The notes under the pieces are model-generated. The model saw only the letters and a list, made by a program, of their open reading frames with translations, was not told the DNA's origin and ran no database searches. Source: SOIA01 sp964348015 (GTDB lineage: Bacteria > Acidobacteriota > Aminicenantia > Aminicenantales > Aminicenantaceae). Taken from it: a stretch of 64,000 nt of DNA. This document shows, in pieces, positions 1-7,874 of the stretch (the first letter of the stretch is position 1; each line of letters begins with the position of its first letter). The DNA lies in NCBI GenBank assembly GCA_964348015.1, contig CAYGBC010000015.1, positions 1 to 64,000 on the forward strand, in the 5' to 3' direction. A program made the position numbers and the translations under genes.

Positions 1-1
1 A

Positions 2-58
2 GAATCCGACTTCTCGCTGTTCAAGCCGTTCAAACCTTTGAACCTGGAAGATAAATAG
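2..58 (+). CDS. Possible C-terminal tail of a protein starting before the window
   Basis: An open frame enters from the left edge and ends at TAG at 56-58 after 18 codons. The tail is rich in Phe, Lys, Pro and Leu with a charged end (LNLEDK), which looks like ordinary coding sequence. It is too short to identify. A palindromic repeat follows at once, and the next gene converges from the minus strand. It may equally be chance. Confidence 0.3.
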   Translation, partial: ESDFSLFKPFKPLNLEDK

Positions 59-65
59 GAAATAC

Positions 66-104
66 GGGGAACGTCCCCATTCACGTTTATTGGGGACTGT
101 CCCC
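66..104. repeat. Pair of GGGGA-type palindromes (REP-like)
   Basis: Two short palindromes lie side by side: GGGGAACGTCCCC at 66-78 and GGGGACTGTCCCC at 92-104, both followed by CATT. They sit between a possible plus-strand gene end and the converging NRAMP-like gene. The same motif family recurs near 3.4 kb, 3.56 kb and 6.4 kb. This resembles REP elements; it could also work as a bidirectional terminator. Confidence 0.55.
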
Positions 105-106
105 AT

Positions 107-1477
107 TTACTTACCAAGAGCCGAGAGTATCTTTATCACTGCGCCTGCGGCCACGACCAGCACGGCCAGAACAAGGAGAGCATTCCACACCGTTCCCTTG
201 AAACCCCGGTTGACCTCTGCACCGAGATAACTCTTTCTATTCTGCAGGATGAAGAAACAGATGTACGCCACGGGCATCATGATGAGGTTGAACGAAGAGG
301 CGATGACCGGCAGCCAGAGGGGCATACTGGTGAACGCTCCCAGTATCCCGATGTTGGCCAGCATCGTGCTGGCGCGATACGCCCAGCCGTGGTACTCGAA
401 ACGAAACATTTCACTCAGCACGAACCCGCAGATCAGCATCTCGATGATGAGAGTGGTGAGGCACATGCTCAGAATCCCGAAAGAGAAGATCAGTCGCCCG
501 AATGTGAGTCCGACGAGAGGCTCCAAGGCATGGGCGGCATCGATGGCCCCCTGGACTTCGATCCCCCGGGCGTGCAGTGTGTTGGCGCAGGCGATGGTGA
601 CGAATCCGGTGGCGAGAATAAATGGGATGAACATCGAAGAGCCCAGGTCGAAATTCTTCAATCCGCGGTGCTCTTTTCCCCAGCCGCGGGCCAGCAGGGT
701 GTACGGATACAAAAAGGTCATGTTGACTCCGACCGCAGCCCCGAGCTGCCCCAGAACTATGGTTATGCCCTCGCGGCTCCGCGGAATATGAAAAGAGAAA
801 AAACCTTTCAGCATCTCTCCAAAGTCCACTCCGGTTTTGATGACCACGAGAAGAAAGGAAAGAACCATGAGCATCAGCATGTATTTGAGGATCCGCTCGA
901 ATGCACGAATAGCCTTCCGGCTGCCGCGGCCGTAACTCCAGCAAATTGTTGTGCCGAACACGAGCAGCACCAGGGCGATCGGTCCTTTGGGCATGTTGAT
1001 GCCGAAGACATCAAAAATGTCTTTGAAGACATCTGTTCCGAGGGAGTACTGGGGGAACTGCCAGACTATAGAGGCCAGCAAAACGTTGAATCCCCAGAAA
1101 AGAGCCAGTCCGGGATGGAGTCTTTTCCAGAAGACATCATAAGGCCGGGCGCGTGTGACGAGAAGCTGATGTCCTATGGCCGCGAACATCATCACTCCCA
1201 GGAACATGGCCACGGGCTGCACCCAGAGCAGTTTGTAGCCGTAAACAGCGCCGGCAAAAATAGCTGCCCCGGCTGAACCCGCTCCGAGAGTCACGGCGCT
1301 CTGGACCCAACCGGGCCCGGAAAGCCCCCAGTAGCCTTTCCATCGCTGCCAGAAATGCGGCCGGGCGCTGATCTCTCTCAGAAGCTGTTTTTCTTGCTCC
1401 AGGGCCTCTGGGTCACGGGCCTCCACCATCGGCAGGCCCCGTCGCAGGTCATTGCTGCTAGGTATTGGACGACTCAT
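107..1477 (-). CDS. NRAMP-superfamily membrane transporter, divergent
   Basis: A 456-residue integral membrane protein with about 11 hydrophobic helices after a 50-residue cytoplasmic head. The GPGWVQS entry to the first helix and the overall layout match the NRAMP (SLC11) superfamily of proton-coupled Mn/Fe transporters. The two metal-site signatures are missing: helix 1 reads GAGS at residues 65-68 where DPGN is expected, and helix 6 reads GAAVGVN at 246-252 where GAxxMPH is expected. Transport of Mn2+ or Fe2+ should therefore not be assumed; the substrate may be another ion or a small organic molecule. Its ATG overlaps the TGA of the upstream lipoprotein gene (ATGA), so the two are probably translationally coupled and belong to the operon starting with the aldo/keto reductase. 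Confidence 0.8.
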   Translation of the reverse strand: MSRPIPSSNDLRRGLPMVEARDPEALEQEKQLLREISARPHFWQRWKGYWGLSGPGWVQSAVTLGAGSAGAAIFAGAVYGYKLLWVQPVAMFLGVMMFAAIGHQLLVTRARPYDVFWKRLHPGLALFWGFNVLLASIVWQFPQYSLGTDVFKDIFDVFGINMPKGPIALVLLVFGTTICWSYGRGSRKAIRAFERILKYMLMLMVLSFLLVVIKTGVDFGEMLKGFFSFHIPRSREGITIVLGQLGAAVGVNMTFLYPYTLLARGWGKEHRGLKNFDLGSSMFIPFILATGFVTIACANTLHARGIEVQGAIDAAHALEPLVGLTFGRLIFSFGILSMCLTTLIIEMLICGFVLSEMFRFEYHGWAYRASTMLANIGILGAFTSMPLWLPVIASSFNLIMMPVAYICFFILQNRKSYLGAEVNRGFKGTVWNALLVLAVLVVAAGAVIKILSALGK

Positions 1478-2172
1478 GGATTTTGAGCTTTTTTCTTGCC
1501 TTTCAGAGTGATGTCATCGAAATAGCCCGTATCATCGAAGGATCCCACCCCGACGAATCCATGAGCCAGTGTTTTATCGCAAGCGGTCAGGATCGGAGTG
1601 TCCATGTCGTCGAGAAAGGCTTTGATGTCTCCGGTCTCGGAATCATAAGAAACTTTAAATCTGTGCCATTCCATATCTGTAAGACGGAATACGGACTCTC
1701 CTGGTGGCTCGGAGTTGATCTTGACGCGGTCGGCGCCGTTGACGAGACCGATAATATTGTGAAGGCTGTCAGTGGAAGCCGAGAAGTGCACATAGGAGAA
1801 GTGTGTCGGGTCCTTGAAGTGGAAGATTACGCACATGTCCCGGTGAGGATTGGAGGCTTCTGCTTTGCATTTCAATCGACCCTCGATCTCGAATGACGTG
1901 AGGTCGTGTTCGGCAAGGATGGACCAGGAGGTCGGAGCGCGGATTTCGCCGTGTATTCCGGGTGAGACAAGCTCGTAAACCATCGAGTCGTCTATTCCGG
2001 CCACCCGCCAGTTCTCCGGAATGTTGGGTTTCCAGCCTTCGGCCTTACCGTCTTCAAAGTCACAGCTGGCCAGCAGAGGAAGATCGTTCATTTCTTTTTT
2101 CCCGCAGCTGGCAAGACAGATAAAAACAGCCAGAATAAGCAGGAGCGTGGTTATTTTGATGGGGAATTTCAT
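1474..2172 (-). CDS. Lipoprotein with concanavalin-like (LamG/DUF1080-type) domain
   Basis: A 232-residue exported protein. I chose the ATG at 2172 because GGGAG lies five bases upstream and the product then opens with a textbook lipoprotein signal (MKFPIK, hydrophobic stretch, LASC lipobox at about residues 20-23). A longer reading from the ATG at 2208 would overlap the reductase stop but would bury the signal. The mature part has the feel of a jelly-roll carbohydrate-binding domain (LLASCDFEDGKAEGW, then WHRFKVSYD, and FDDTGYFDDITL near the end), as in LamG or 3-keto-disaccharide hydrolase proteins. No catalytic residues can be assigned. It lies between the reductase and the transporter genes in one operon and probably sits on a membrane surface binding a glycan or glycoside. 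Confidence 0.7.
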   Translation of the reverse strand: MKFPIKITTLLLILAVFICLASCGKKEMNDLPLLASCDFEDGKAEGWKPNIPENWRVAGIDDSMVYELVSPGIHGEIRAPTSWSILAEHDLTSFEIEGRLKCKAEASNPHRDMCVIFHFKDPTHFSYVHFSASTDSLHNIIGLVNGADRVKINSEPPGESVFRLTDMEWHRFKVSYDSETGDIKAFLDDMDTPILTACDKTLAHGFVGVGSFDDTGYFDDITLKGKKKAQNP

Positions 2173-2207
2173 TTTATCTCCCTCTTTCCTGTTTCGACCT
2201 CCCTTCA

Positions 2208-3200
2208 TCAAGCCTGGACACCGTCTGTATAGCTTGGGTTCATCCAGGGGAGGTTGTTCCCGGCAAAGACCGGCTCTAGGCCAACGCTGATTTTCTTCAT
2301 TTCATCAGGGCTCATTTTCTTGAAGTTATTCACCAGCTGGATGTTTTTCTCCAGGACTTCTAGGCTGTCCGTTCCGATGACCGCCGCATGAACATGCTTC
2401 AGGCTCAGAGCATACCGGATCAAGTCCTCCGCGGCCAGGCCTTCCACTGTTTCTCTGGGTCGGATGACCTTCATCGCCAGGATTCCCATTTTTTTCTCGG
2501 CCGCCGTGGGGATGGCCTGTTTCTCGAAATCTCCCTGGCGTTCCGAGTAATGATTGAGAGCGATAAGCATGGTGTCAAAGTCATAACGATTGGCCATCTC
2601 CATCATCGCTTCTGCGGAGAGGTGCCCTGTAAACCCGAGGAACCGCGTCACTTTTTCGTCTTTGAGCTTCCGGAGTGCTTTGAGCACACCATTCTCGGCA
2701 CAAATTTTTTCGATATCCTCCAGGGACCGGATCAAATGGATCTGCAGTATGTCCAATCTATCGGTCTGGAGGCGATTCAAACTCTCTTCAACATGGCGCA
2801 TGGCGCCGTCGTAGGTTCTCTGCCCGACTTTAGTGGCCAGAAAGACTTCGTCTCGCCGGTCTTTGAGGACAAGCCCGAGACGCTTTTCGCTGACCACATT
2901 GTTGTACACATAGTCATGGGCCGTATCCCAATAGTACAAGCCGTGGTCCAGGGCGGTATTGAGGATCTCCACACTTTTATCCTGTTCCTGGACCGCGCAG
3001 AAGCGGCTGCCGCAGCCGACAACGAGGAGAGGGACTCGCACCCCTGTTTTCCCAAGGACCCGAGTTGGAAGACCTTTGGGTTCATAAACTTTGCCTTTAT
3101 TCCCGCCGGGTGGGCTTTTGCAGGAGAGTCCGGCAACGACGGCAGATCCTGCCAGGCATTGTTTTATGAAATCACGCCGACTGAGTGGGTTATTTTTCAT
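2208..3200 (-). CDS. Tat-exported aldo/keto reductase
   Basis: A 330-residue protein starting with a twin-arginine signal (SRRDFIKQCLAGSA, residues 7-20) ending in a Cys at residue 27 that could be lipidated. The body is an AKR-superfamily barrel with the catalytic tetrad visible as Asp92, Tyr97 (in the WDTAHDY stretch), Lys124 (LATKVG) and His155 (LQIH). Family members reduce carbonyls or oxidise alcohols with NAD(P)H. Export by Tat in folded form with its cofactor is seen in several soil and sediment phyla, but the substrate is unknown. AAGGAGT precedes the ATG. The stop codon overlaps a possible ATG of the next gene (TGATG), and the lipoprotein and NRAMP-like genes follow, suggesting one operon for uptake or processing of some compound. 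Confidence 0.85.
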   Translation of the reverse strand: MKNNPLSRRDFIKQCLAGSAVVAGLSCKSPPGGNKGKVYEPKGLPTRVLGKTGVRVPLLVVGCGSRFCAVQEQDKSVEILNTALDHGLYYWDTAHDYVYNNVVSEKRLGLVLKDRRDEVFLATKVGQRTYDGAMRHVEESLNRLQTDRLDILQIHLIRSLEDIEKICAENGVLKALRKLKDEKVTRFLGFTGHLSAEAMMEMANRYDFDTMLIALNHYSERQGDFEKQAIPTAAEKKMGILAMKVIRPRETVEGLAAEDLIRYALSLKHVHAAVIGTDSLEVLEKNIQLVNNFKKMSPDEMKKISVGLEPVFAGNNLPWMNPSYTDGVQA

Positions 3201-3719
3201 GTGAGGACTCCTTTTTCATAGTCATCATTCGAGACCGAGAAGATTGTTCTCGCGCGGGTGCTTTTCTGAAAGGATGACTTGCATGCTGTTGTGACCCGAA
3301 TCTTGCCGCCGTGTATTGTATTATAAAAAGGGGTCGCGTCTCAACATTCGACATCTCCGAATAGAATAGAAAAAATTGAAGACAGTCACCAATTATATTT
3401 AAAAAAATTGTAAAAAATTGGGGGCAGTTCCCAATTCTTCCCTTTGGGGCTTTCTCCAACAATTTCCTGGCTGCAGGATAAACCATCTCCTTCTTTGATA
3501 CTTTTTGACATCTGGTTTTGGCTGATATATTAATGATAAAAATAGGAGCCTTTGAAAATTGGGGACAGTCCGCGGTTATTTAGGACTGGTGGTAATCGGA
3601 ATTTATATGGGGCTGACTCCGTGCAATGGATTCTGATAGGTTTATGACCTGCAGTAAAGAAAAAAAGCCTTACATACAGAAAAGACATAAAGGCTCGCGT
3701 TTTTGAAGGAGGAGTTCAA
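3201..3719. other. 519-base intergenic region with dispersed repeats
   Basis: Divergent spacer between the reductase operon and the lyase gene, so promoters for both must lie here, though I could not pick convincing boxes. It holds one copy of the GGGTCGCGTCTCAACATT repeat at 3321-3354, two palindromes at 3374-3394 and 3416-3436, and a half copy at 3556-3571. The longest open frame here has no start site or composition that suggests a gene. Confidence 0.6.
3374..3436. repeat. Two AATTGGGGACAGTCCCCAATT-type palindromes
   Basis: Copies at 3374-3394 (degenerate) and 3416-3436 (AATTGGG arms exactly matched by CCCAATT). A half copy, AAATTGGGGACAGTCC, lies at 3556-3571. They belong to the same family as the palindromes at 66-104. 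Such elements are often spread by RAYT (IS200-like Y1) transposases; none is encoded in this window. Confidence 0.6.
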
Positions 3720-5684
3720 ATGAAAAGAGCGATTATCTTCTTTTCTCTCTCGATAATTCTAACGGTTCCCTTTGGTATCTCCGTAGATAAGGAAGAAATG
3801 AACCTTCTCAGCGGGACCTACACACTGGAGAGACTCCAAGAGATTATCGTCGCGGCTGAGGAGTGGTATCCGTTCCCGAAGGCTTCAGACCATGCGGGCT
3901 GGAAGAAAATTCCCGAGAAGGTGCGTGCCGCACACCTCAGGCAAGGTGAGAAACATCTCGGTTGTGACTGGGAGATACCCAAAGCCTCTGTCTTTCTGGA
4001 GTATGTCCGGACTGGCAACCGGACAAATTATCAGAGGATTTCCAACGGCCGGCGGATCCGGCTGGCTGAGCTGGTGGTCGCCGAATGCATCGAAGGCAAA
4101 GGCCGATTCCTGGACGATATCATGAATGGCATCTGGGCCATCTGCGAGGAGACCTACTGGGGAGTTCCCGCACATGTCGGCGCTCAAAAGAAAGGCCCCG
4201 GTCTACCCGATGTCGCAGAGCCGACCGTGGATCTGTTCGCGGCAGAAACCGGGATGCTCCTGGCCTGGGTCGATTATCTCCTGGGGGAGGAGCTTGACCG
4301 TATCTCCCCGCTCATCACGGAGCGGATTCATTACGAGGTCCAGCGCCGGATTCTTTCAGTCAACCTGAAAAGAGATGATTTCTGGTGGATGGGCTTTAGC
4401 GGCCGGATGGTGAACAACTGGAATCCCTGGATCTGCTCCAACTGGCTGACAGCTGTGCTGATCCTGGAAAATGACCCGGAAAGAAGGATTCGGTCCGTCC
4501 ATAAGATCCTGAGATGCCTGGACAATTTTCTCAATCCCTATCCGAGGGATGGCGGGTGCGACGAAGGTCCGGGCTACTGGAACCGCGCCGGAGCCTCGCT
4601 GTACGATTGCCTGGAGCTGTTGGCCAGTGCTTCAAAAGGGAATATTGACATATTTGATGAGCCGCTGATCAGGGAGATAGGCCGTTACATCTACCGTGTC
4701 TACATCAACGAGCAGTACTTCATCAATTTCGCCGATGCTGCGGCCAAGCTGAATCCTGATGCCAGCGTTGTTTTCCGGTTCGGGAAGAGAATCGGAGACG
4801 CGGACATGACGGGATTTGGAGCATTCCTGGCCCGGAAGCAGAATCTCGGGAAAGACCACCTAAGAGGCGGCTGGGGCTGCTTGGGAAGAGTCCTGCCCGC
4901 TCTTTTTTATCTGGATGAGCTGCTGGAGACCGAGCCTAAAGAAATTCTGTTGAGAGATTTCTGGCTGCCGGAGCTTCAGGTCATGGGAGCGAGGTCTACA
5001 GAGGGCTCGACAAAGGGCTTTTATGTCGCGGCCAAAGGCGGACACAACGCAGAAAGTCATAATCACAATGATGTGGGGAATTTTATCGTCTACGCAGATG
5101 GATATCCGGTGCTCATCGATGTCGGCGTGGAGACCTACACCGCCAAAACCTTCAGCTCCAGGCGATATGAGATCTGGACCATGCAGTCCGCTTTCCACAA
5201 TCTCCCCACCATCAACGGCATTATGCAGAAAAACGGCCGGGAGTTCCAAGCCAGGGACATAAGCTACAAGGCAGGAAAGAAACGAGCTGTGTTCAGCCTG
5301 GATATATCCCGAGCCTATCCAGAAGAGGCGAAAGTCAAATCCTGGATGCGGGCGGTCACTCTCGAGCGGGGGAAGCGCGTCGCCATTCATGACCGGTACC
5401 AGTTCGATGAGGTGAAAGGGAACTTGCAGATGACTTTGATGAGCTGGCGGAAGCCCGTTCTCGAAGAGGAAGGAAAGATCAGGTTAGAGAATCCTGAAGG
5501 AATTAAAGGCTTGAAGCCTGTTTTCATTCTGTATGATCAAAACAGGTTCAGAGCCGAATTTGAAACGATTCATCTCGAAGATGCTCGGTTGAGGTCTTCC
5601 TGGGGGGATGAGCTGTTCAGAATAATCCTCACCGCCAGGCAGAGGCTTCTCAAAGACGAGTTCACAATTCGAATAGAACGCTAG
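3720..5684 (+). CDS. Secreted heparinase II/III-like polysaccharide lyase
   Basis: A 654-residue protein with an N-terminal signal peptide (KRAIIFFSLSIILTVPFG). Residues about 60-400 form an alpha-rich toroid-like part with conserved Trp, Asn and Tyr (FWWMGFSGRMVNNWNPW, GGCDEGPGYWNRAG). Residues about 420-650 match the heparinase II/III C-terminal beta domain, with the signature SHNHNDVGNFIVYADG at about 445-460 that holds the catalytic and metal-site His/Asn residues, followed by FHNLPTING. Enzymes of this type cleave uronic-acid-containing polysaccharides by beta-elimination; the substrate here (glycosaminoglycan, alginate, other) cannot be read. An ideal AGGAGGAG site lies six bases before the ATG. 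It stands alone, convergent with the UPF0316 gene 13 bases downstream. Confidence 0.85.
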   Translation: MKRAIIFFSLSIILTVPFGISVDKEEMNLLSGTYTLERLQEIIVAAEEWYPFPKASDHAGWKKIPEKVRAAHLRQGEKHLGCDWEIPKASVFLEYVRTGNRTNYQRISNGRRIRLAELVVAECIEGKGRFLDDIMNGIWAICEETYWGVPAHVGAQKKGPGLPDVAEPTVDLFAAETGMLLAWVDYLLGEELDRISPLITERIHYEVQRRILSVNLKRDDFWWMGFSGRMVNNWNPWICSNWLTAVLILENDPERRIRSVHKILRCLDNFLNPYPRDGGCDEGPGYWNRAGASLYDCLELLASASKGNIDIFDEPLIREIGRYIYRVYINEQYFINFADAAAKLNPDASVVFRFGKRIGDADMTGFGAFLARKQNLGKDHLRGGWGCLGRVLPALFYLDELLETEPKEILLRDFWLPELQVMGARSTEGSTKGFYVAAKGGHNAESHNHNDVGNFIVYADGYPVLIDVGVETYTAKTFSSRRYEIWTMQSAFHNLPTINGIMQKNGREFQARDISYKAGKKRAVFSLDISRAYPEEAKVKSWMRAVTLERGKRVAIHDRYQFDEVKGNLQMTLMSWRKPVLEEEGKIRLENPEGIKGLKPVFILYDQNRFRAEFETIHLEDARLRSSWGDELFRIILTARQRLLKDEFTIRIER

Positions 5685-5697
5685 AAAAGGATAAAAT

Positions 5698-6303
5698 TCA
5701 CTTCCCTTTTCTCCAGAACATGAAGGTCCCAATTATCGGAATGTGCGGAAGACGCGATTTTCGCATGGGGAACGTTCCCGCACTCACCAGACAGGCATCT
5801 TCGACTGTGTAGAAAGCCTTAGGATTGAATGTTTTTATGATCTCCGTGACTTTTTCAAAATCTTGGCGCTTGATAATCATGTAAATGACGTTCACTTTAC
5901 CCTTGACGCCTTGAGCTTCCATGCTGGTCACACCATAGCCTTTTGACCGGAGGCGACCGATCAACTCAGTGGCATCTTTTTGCGTGATGATCCGGATGAT
6001 TGAATTCCCTATCGCGATTCTCTTTTCGATCTGCAGGCCGATGAAAGTCCCCATGGCAAAACCCGCTCCGTAAGCGATGTAACAAACCCAGTTGTTCAAG
6101 TTCTGCATGATGACTCGTATAGCCAGAAGCCAGATGATCACTTCGACAAAACCGACCACCGGAGCCAGGAATTTGAGCCCTCTGGAGACAAAAACAATGC
6201 GGATTGTTCCTAAGCTGACATCAAGAACCCTGGCAAGAAATATTAGAAGAGGCAGAATAATCCATGTGAATGCATTCGAGCCAATCACTGACTCTGCGTT
6301 CAT
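5698..6303 (-). CDS. UPF0316 membrane protein (DUF5698-DUF2179)
   Basis: A 201-residue protein with three N-terminal transmembrane helices (residues about 12-85) followed by a soluble alpha/beta DUF2179 domain (about 95-175) with the typical KGYGVTSMEAQG and KVNVIYMIIKR motifs. This matches the UPF0316 family (B. subtilis YebE-like). Its function is unknown; DUF2179 domains also end YitT-type proteins and may bind a small ligand. AAGGAG lies upstream of the ATG. The last about 25 residues are basic and hydrophobic, and the DNA near the 3' end carries GGGGAACGTTCCC, a short copy of the dispersed palindrome, so the C-terminus may have been extended by a repeat. Confidence 0.8.
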   Translation of the reverse strand: MNAESVIGSNAFTWIILPLLIFLARVLDVSLGTIRIVFVSRGLKFLAPVVGFVEVIIWLLAIRVIMQNLNNWVCYIAYGAGFAMGTFIGLQIEKRIAIGNSIIRIITQKDATELIGRLRSKGYGVTSMEAQGVKGKVNVIYMIIKRQDFEKVTEIIKTFNPKAFYTVEDACLVSAGTFPMRKSRLPHIPIIGTFMFWRKGK

Positions 6304-6617
6304 CCGAGTTCTCCTTGAATGATTTCTCGAAACCTTCTATATAATTATATATTTTTTTTCTTTTATGTCATGAGAATTCTAAATATTTCAAAGTAAAAAA
6401 ATAAGTAGAAATGGGGGACAGAAAAAGTGCGCAATCGCCTATTATTCAATTTTTTTAATCCTCAAAACTGAAGAAGATAAGTATTTGAATGTCCCATCCA
6501 TGCTGAAGTTGATCGGCTGGAATTCCTCCTCCAGAATCTCAGCAGATCACACATTTTTTATATAAAGCGATTCTTATGCTATCATATAGGCTGTTGTTGT
6601 CACCGGAAGGAGAAAAG
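6304..6617. other. Intergenic region upstream of the glycosyltransferase
   Basis: 314 AT-rich bases between divergent genes. It holds AAATGGGGGACAG at 6409-6421, a half copy of the palindromic repeat family. No convincing promoter or gene was seen. Confidence 0.4.
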
Positions 6618-7862
6618 ATGAAGTTTCATACTGCACTTCGGCCCTGGGCGATAAGGCGCCTGGAGAAGATCGAACAGGTGGATCTGATCATCGGCATCCC
6701 CTGCTTCAACAATGACTCGACCGTCGACCATGTGATCGACATGGCCAGCGAGGGAATTGCCAAGCACTACCGAGATTTGAAAGCAGTGGTGATAATCTCC
6801 GACGGCGGTTCCACTGATGATACCAGAGAGATTGCCCGGGACAAGACTGTGTACCCGTTCATCGAAAAGCTAGTCACCATTTACCGGGGATTGCCGGGCA
6901 AAGGAAGTGCTCTCCGAATGATATTCGAATCCGCGAATTCGCTCGATGCCAAAGCCTGTGTTCTCTGCGATGCTGACCTGCGGAGCATCACACCAGATTG
7001 GATCAAGGCTCTTGCCGACCCTGTTTTGGAGCACGGACATGATTTTGTCGCGCCCGTTTATTCCAGGTATAAATACGACGCCACGATCACCAACAACATC
7101 GCTTATAACCTCACGCGGGCTCTATTCGGCAAGCGGGTTCGCCAGCCCATAGGAGGCGACTTCGGCCTCTCGCAGGAAATGATCGACCACTACTTCTACT
7201 GCGGCCAGGATATTTGGGTGACAGACATCGCCAAGTTCGGGATTGATATCTGGATGACGATCACAGCCATCGTATCCGGAAAGTCTGTATGTCAGGCCTA
7301 TCTCGGGACCAAGGTGCATGATGTCAAAGACCCTCTGGAAAACCTCGGCCCCATGTTCAGGCAGGTGGTGCATCCGCTCTTCCAGCTTATGGAAACCTAC
7401 GCCGAGTTATGGAAGGATATAAAAGAAAGCACTTCCGTTCCAGTGTACGGAGAGCCTCTCACACAGGAACCCGAGCCTTTCTCCGTTGATCTGCCGGGAA
7501 TGGTAGAGAATTACAAGGAAGGATTTAAAAACCTATCTGTTTTCTGGGAAACAATCATCAACTCGGAAAGTTTCGCAGTCCTCAAATCCCTGGCCAAAAA
7601 CAGGAAGAAAGACCATTTTTATATGCCCACGGAGGACTGGGTGAAGATAGTCTATGATTTCGCTTCTACTTTCCATCGCTGGAAGAGGGACAGAGGGAAG
7701 CTTGTCGAGATCATGCGTCCTCTGTATTATGCCCGTGTGGCTTCATTCATTAACGAGACCAAAGACATGAACAACGCCCAGGCAGAGGAAGTTATCGAAA
7801 GGCAGGCTCAGACGTTTGAACAATTGAAGCCGTACCTGCTCGAGATGTGGGACGAGGAATGA
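6618..7862 (+). CDS. Glucosylglycerate/mannosylglycerate synthase-like glycosyltransferase
   Basis: A 414-residue GT-A fold transferase. The ATG at 6618 is preferred over an upstream in-frame codon because GAAGGAG lies just before it. Visible motifs: VDLIIGIPCFN at the N-terminus, SDGGSTDDT, the metal-binding LCDADLRS (about residue 120), RQPIGGDFGLS, FGIDIWMT and a downstream KVHDVKD. The order and spacing match retaining mannosylglycerate synthase (GT78, Rhodothermus marinus) and the single-step glucosylglycerate synthase known from Persephonella marina, which join an NDP-sugar directly to glycerate. The donor sugar cannot be told. It begins the glycogen block, 12 bases before glgA, and a paralogue lies at 36365. 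Confidence 0.75.
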   Translation: MKFHTALRPWAIRRLEKIEQVDLIIGIPCFNNDSTVDHVIDMASEGIAKHYRDLKAVVIISDGGSTDDTREIARDKTVYPFIEKLVTIYRGLPGKGSALRMIFESANSLDAKACVLCDADLRSITPDWIKALADPVLEHGHDFVAPVYSRYKYDATITNNIAYNLTRALFGKRVRQPIGGDFGLSQEMIDHYFYCGQDIWVTDIAKFGIDIWMTITAIVSGKSVCQAYLGTKVHDVKDPLENLGPMFRQVVHPLFQLMETYAELWKDIKESTSVPVYGEPLTQEPEPFSVDLPGMVENYKEGFKNLSVFWETIINSESFAVLKSLAKNRKKDHFYMPTEDWVKIVYDFASTFHRWKRDRGKLVEIMRPLYYARVASFINETKDMNNAQAEEVIERQAQTFEQLKPYLLEMWDEE

Positions 7863-7874
7863 TCTTTAAGTGCC

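Noticed and set aside
389..1276. 295-codon plus-strand frame opposite the NRAMP-like gene
   Set aside because: It is the antisense shadow of a clear membrane protein, has a hydrophilic His/Glu-rich composition and no ribosome site.
3190..3486. 98-codon minus-strand frame before the aldo/keto reductase
   Set aside because: It runs through dispersed palindromes, overlaps the reductase start and lacks coding character.
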